From Bacteroidota bacterium (lineage in GTDB: Bacteria; Bacteroidota; Bacteroidia; Chitinophagales; LD1), in assembly GCA_947457525.1 (NCBI GenBank), contig CANGXE010000011.1, forward strand, positions 1 through 14,566: a DNA stretch of 14,566 bases. The letters are read 5' to 3'. The position numbers and the translations under genes are program-made. Numbering within the stretch: the stretch's first letter is position 1; each line of letters starts with the position of its first letter. Shown one piece after another: positions 13,620-14,566 of this stretch. The notes under the pieces were generated by a model. The model worked only from the letters and a program-made list of their open reading frames with translations, made no database searches and was not told where the DNA came from.

Positions 13620-14566
13620 ATGAAAAAAATACTGACTATCACTTTACTGCTGATAAGCGTAGTGAATTTTGCGCAACTCAATTTCTATTGGGCCAATAAG
13701 TACAATGGCACCGGAGATTACTCCGACAAAATCAAAGCGTCTACCATAGACAATTCGGGGAATATTTATTTAGCCGGTTTTACAATGACCACCAACCATC
13801 ACGATATGTTGGTCATCAAACTAAACTCAACAGGCGACACGCTTTGGACAAGGACTTACAATGGATTCGACAATAGTGAAGATGAAGCCAATGATATAGC
13901 TGTAGATGCTTTGGGTAATGTGTACACCACCGGTTATGCGAATAATGATACCACCGGTGAAGATTTTGTCACATTAAAATATAGCGCTACCGGTCAACTA
14001 CTTTGGTCGGCTGTTTTCAATGATCCATTTGGCGATGATGACAAAGCAAGTAGCATAGTACTAGATGGTTCCGGCAATGTGTACGTTACCGGCACTACCA
14101 CTAAAAGCTCCGACAAAACCAACGAAGATTATCGCACGATAAAATATAACAGCGCAGGGGTACAGCAATGGGCTACTGCATTTGCAGGACCTGGCGGTGG
14201 CACTGATCGCGCTGTAAAAGTGGTGGTTGATGCCTCCGGCAATCCAATCGTGACAGGACGGAGTGACAACGGACTAGACGATGATTGGGTAACCATAAAA
14301 TACAATACCAACACAGGCGCTACACTATGGACAAATTTTTTAGACTTCACCAAAAATGATCGTGCTGAAAACATGACCATAGATGCCTCGGGCAATTTGT
14401 ATGTGACCGGGCGCGCACGCGACATAAACTACGATGTAGCTACTCGAAAAATTGATGCGAATGGCAACAATCTTTGGACAAAATTCTATGCCGGAGCCGG
14501 TGACGACCGCGGTAGAGCGATTGCGGTTGACGCAACGGGAAATGTATACGTGGCCGGTGAGATAGA
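13620..14566 (+). CDS. Secreted SBBP-repeat beta-propeller protein (3' end outside window)
   Basis: The visible 315 residues start with a Sec signal peptide (MKKILTITLLLISVVNFAQ). They continue with six copies of the SBBP-type motif D-x-x-G-N-x-Y-x-x-G, for example DNSGNIYLAG, DALGNVYTTG, DGSGNVYVTG, DASGNPIVTG, DASGNLYVTG and DATGNVYVAG, spaced about 45-60 residues, each preceded by an LWT/KYN-type strand. This is a beta-propeller, extracellular in known Bacteroidota relatives, which usually end in a type IX secretion sorting domain; that part lies outside the window. ATG 13620 sits 22 nt after the DUF4956 stop with no terminator between, so co-transcription with the polyphosphate genes is possible. 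Aspartates in the loops might bind calcium. No enzymatic motif is seen. Confidence 0.88.
   Translation, partial: MKKILTITLLLISVVNFAQLNFYWANKYNGTGDYSDKIKASTIDNSGNIYLAGFTMTTNHHDMLVIKLNSTGDTLWTRTYNGFDNSEDEANDIAVDALGNVYTTGYANNDTTGEDFVTLKYSATGQLLWSAVFNDPFGDDDKASSIVLDGSGNVYVTGTTTKSSDKTNEDYRTIKYNSAGVQQWATAFAGPGGGTDRAVKVVVDASGNPIVTGRSDNGLDDDWVTIKYNTNTGATLWTNFLDFTKNDRAENMTIDASGNLYVTGRARDINYDVATRKIDANGNNLWTKFYAGAGDDRGRAIAVDATGNVYVAGEI

Noticed and set aside
14129..14425. Minus-strand open frame in the SBBP region
   Set aside because: It is an antisense shadow made by the repeated Asp-Ala-x-Gly-Asn codons and itself looks repetitive only because of them.
13620..14566. DNA-level tandem repeat or phase-variable array in the SBBP gene
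   Set aside because: The repeat is at protein level; nucleotide copies differ too much and vary in spacing, as in an ordinary beta-propeller.

Overview
The window looks like chromosomal DNA from a member of the Bacteroidota, probably an environmental or uncultured Chitinophagales/Sphingobacteriia-type organism; a closer placement is not possible from sequence reading alone. The evidence is the low GC content, the near absence of Shine-Dalgarno sites, several TAnnTTTG-type -7 promoter elements, strong preference for TAA stops, frequent TTG/GTG starts, lipoproteins with acidic residues after the lipobox cysteine, and families typical of the phylum (RprXY-like two-component pair, single-domain RRM protein, DUF4956 membrane protein, SBBP-repeat secreted protein).

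Layout. 1-1655 (minus) is a secreted M1 metallopeptidase cut by the window edge. 1707-5709 (plus) holds dprA (DNA uptake/recombination), a YdjM-like membrane hydrolase interrupted near its C-terminus by an in-frame TGA, and a large membrane protein with the architecture of eukaryotic TMTC O-mannosyltransferases (GT-C membrane domain, DUF1736-like loop, C-terminal TPRs). A bidirectional terminator separates this from a minus-strand block: an RRM RNA-binding protein with a structured leader (5767-about 6130), then an OmpR-type response regulator and its histidine kinase (6260-8623), which read as one kinase-then-regulator transcription unit.

From 8739 everything is plus strand: a beta-helix lipoprotein with its own UUCG terminator; tsaE and ald (t6A tRNA modification and alanine dehydrogenase); then a compact group of a small lipoprotein, a VTC-like polyphosphate polymerase, a DUF4956 membrane protein overlapping it by 20 nt, and a secreted SBBP beta-propeller protein running off the end.

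No mobile element, CRISPR array, tRNA or rRNA was found. The most interesting items are the TMTC-like glycosyltransferase, the VTC-DUF4956 pair as a possible membrane polyphosphate-synthesising unit, the single TGA in the YdjM-like gene, the folded leader of the RRM gene, and two promoters that appear to start transcription at the start codon (histidine kinase and tsaE).
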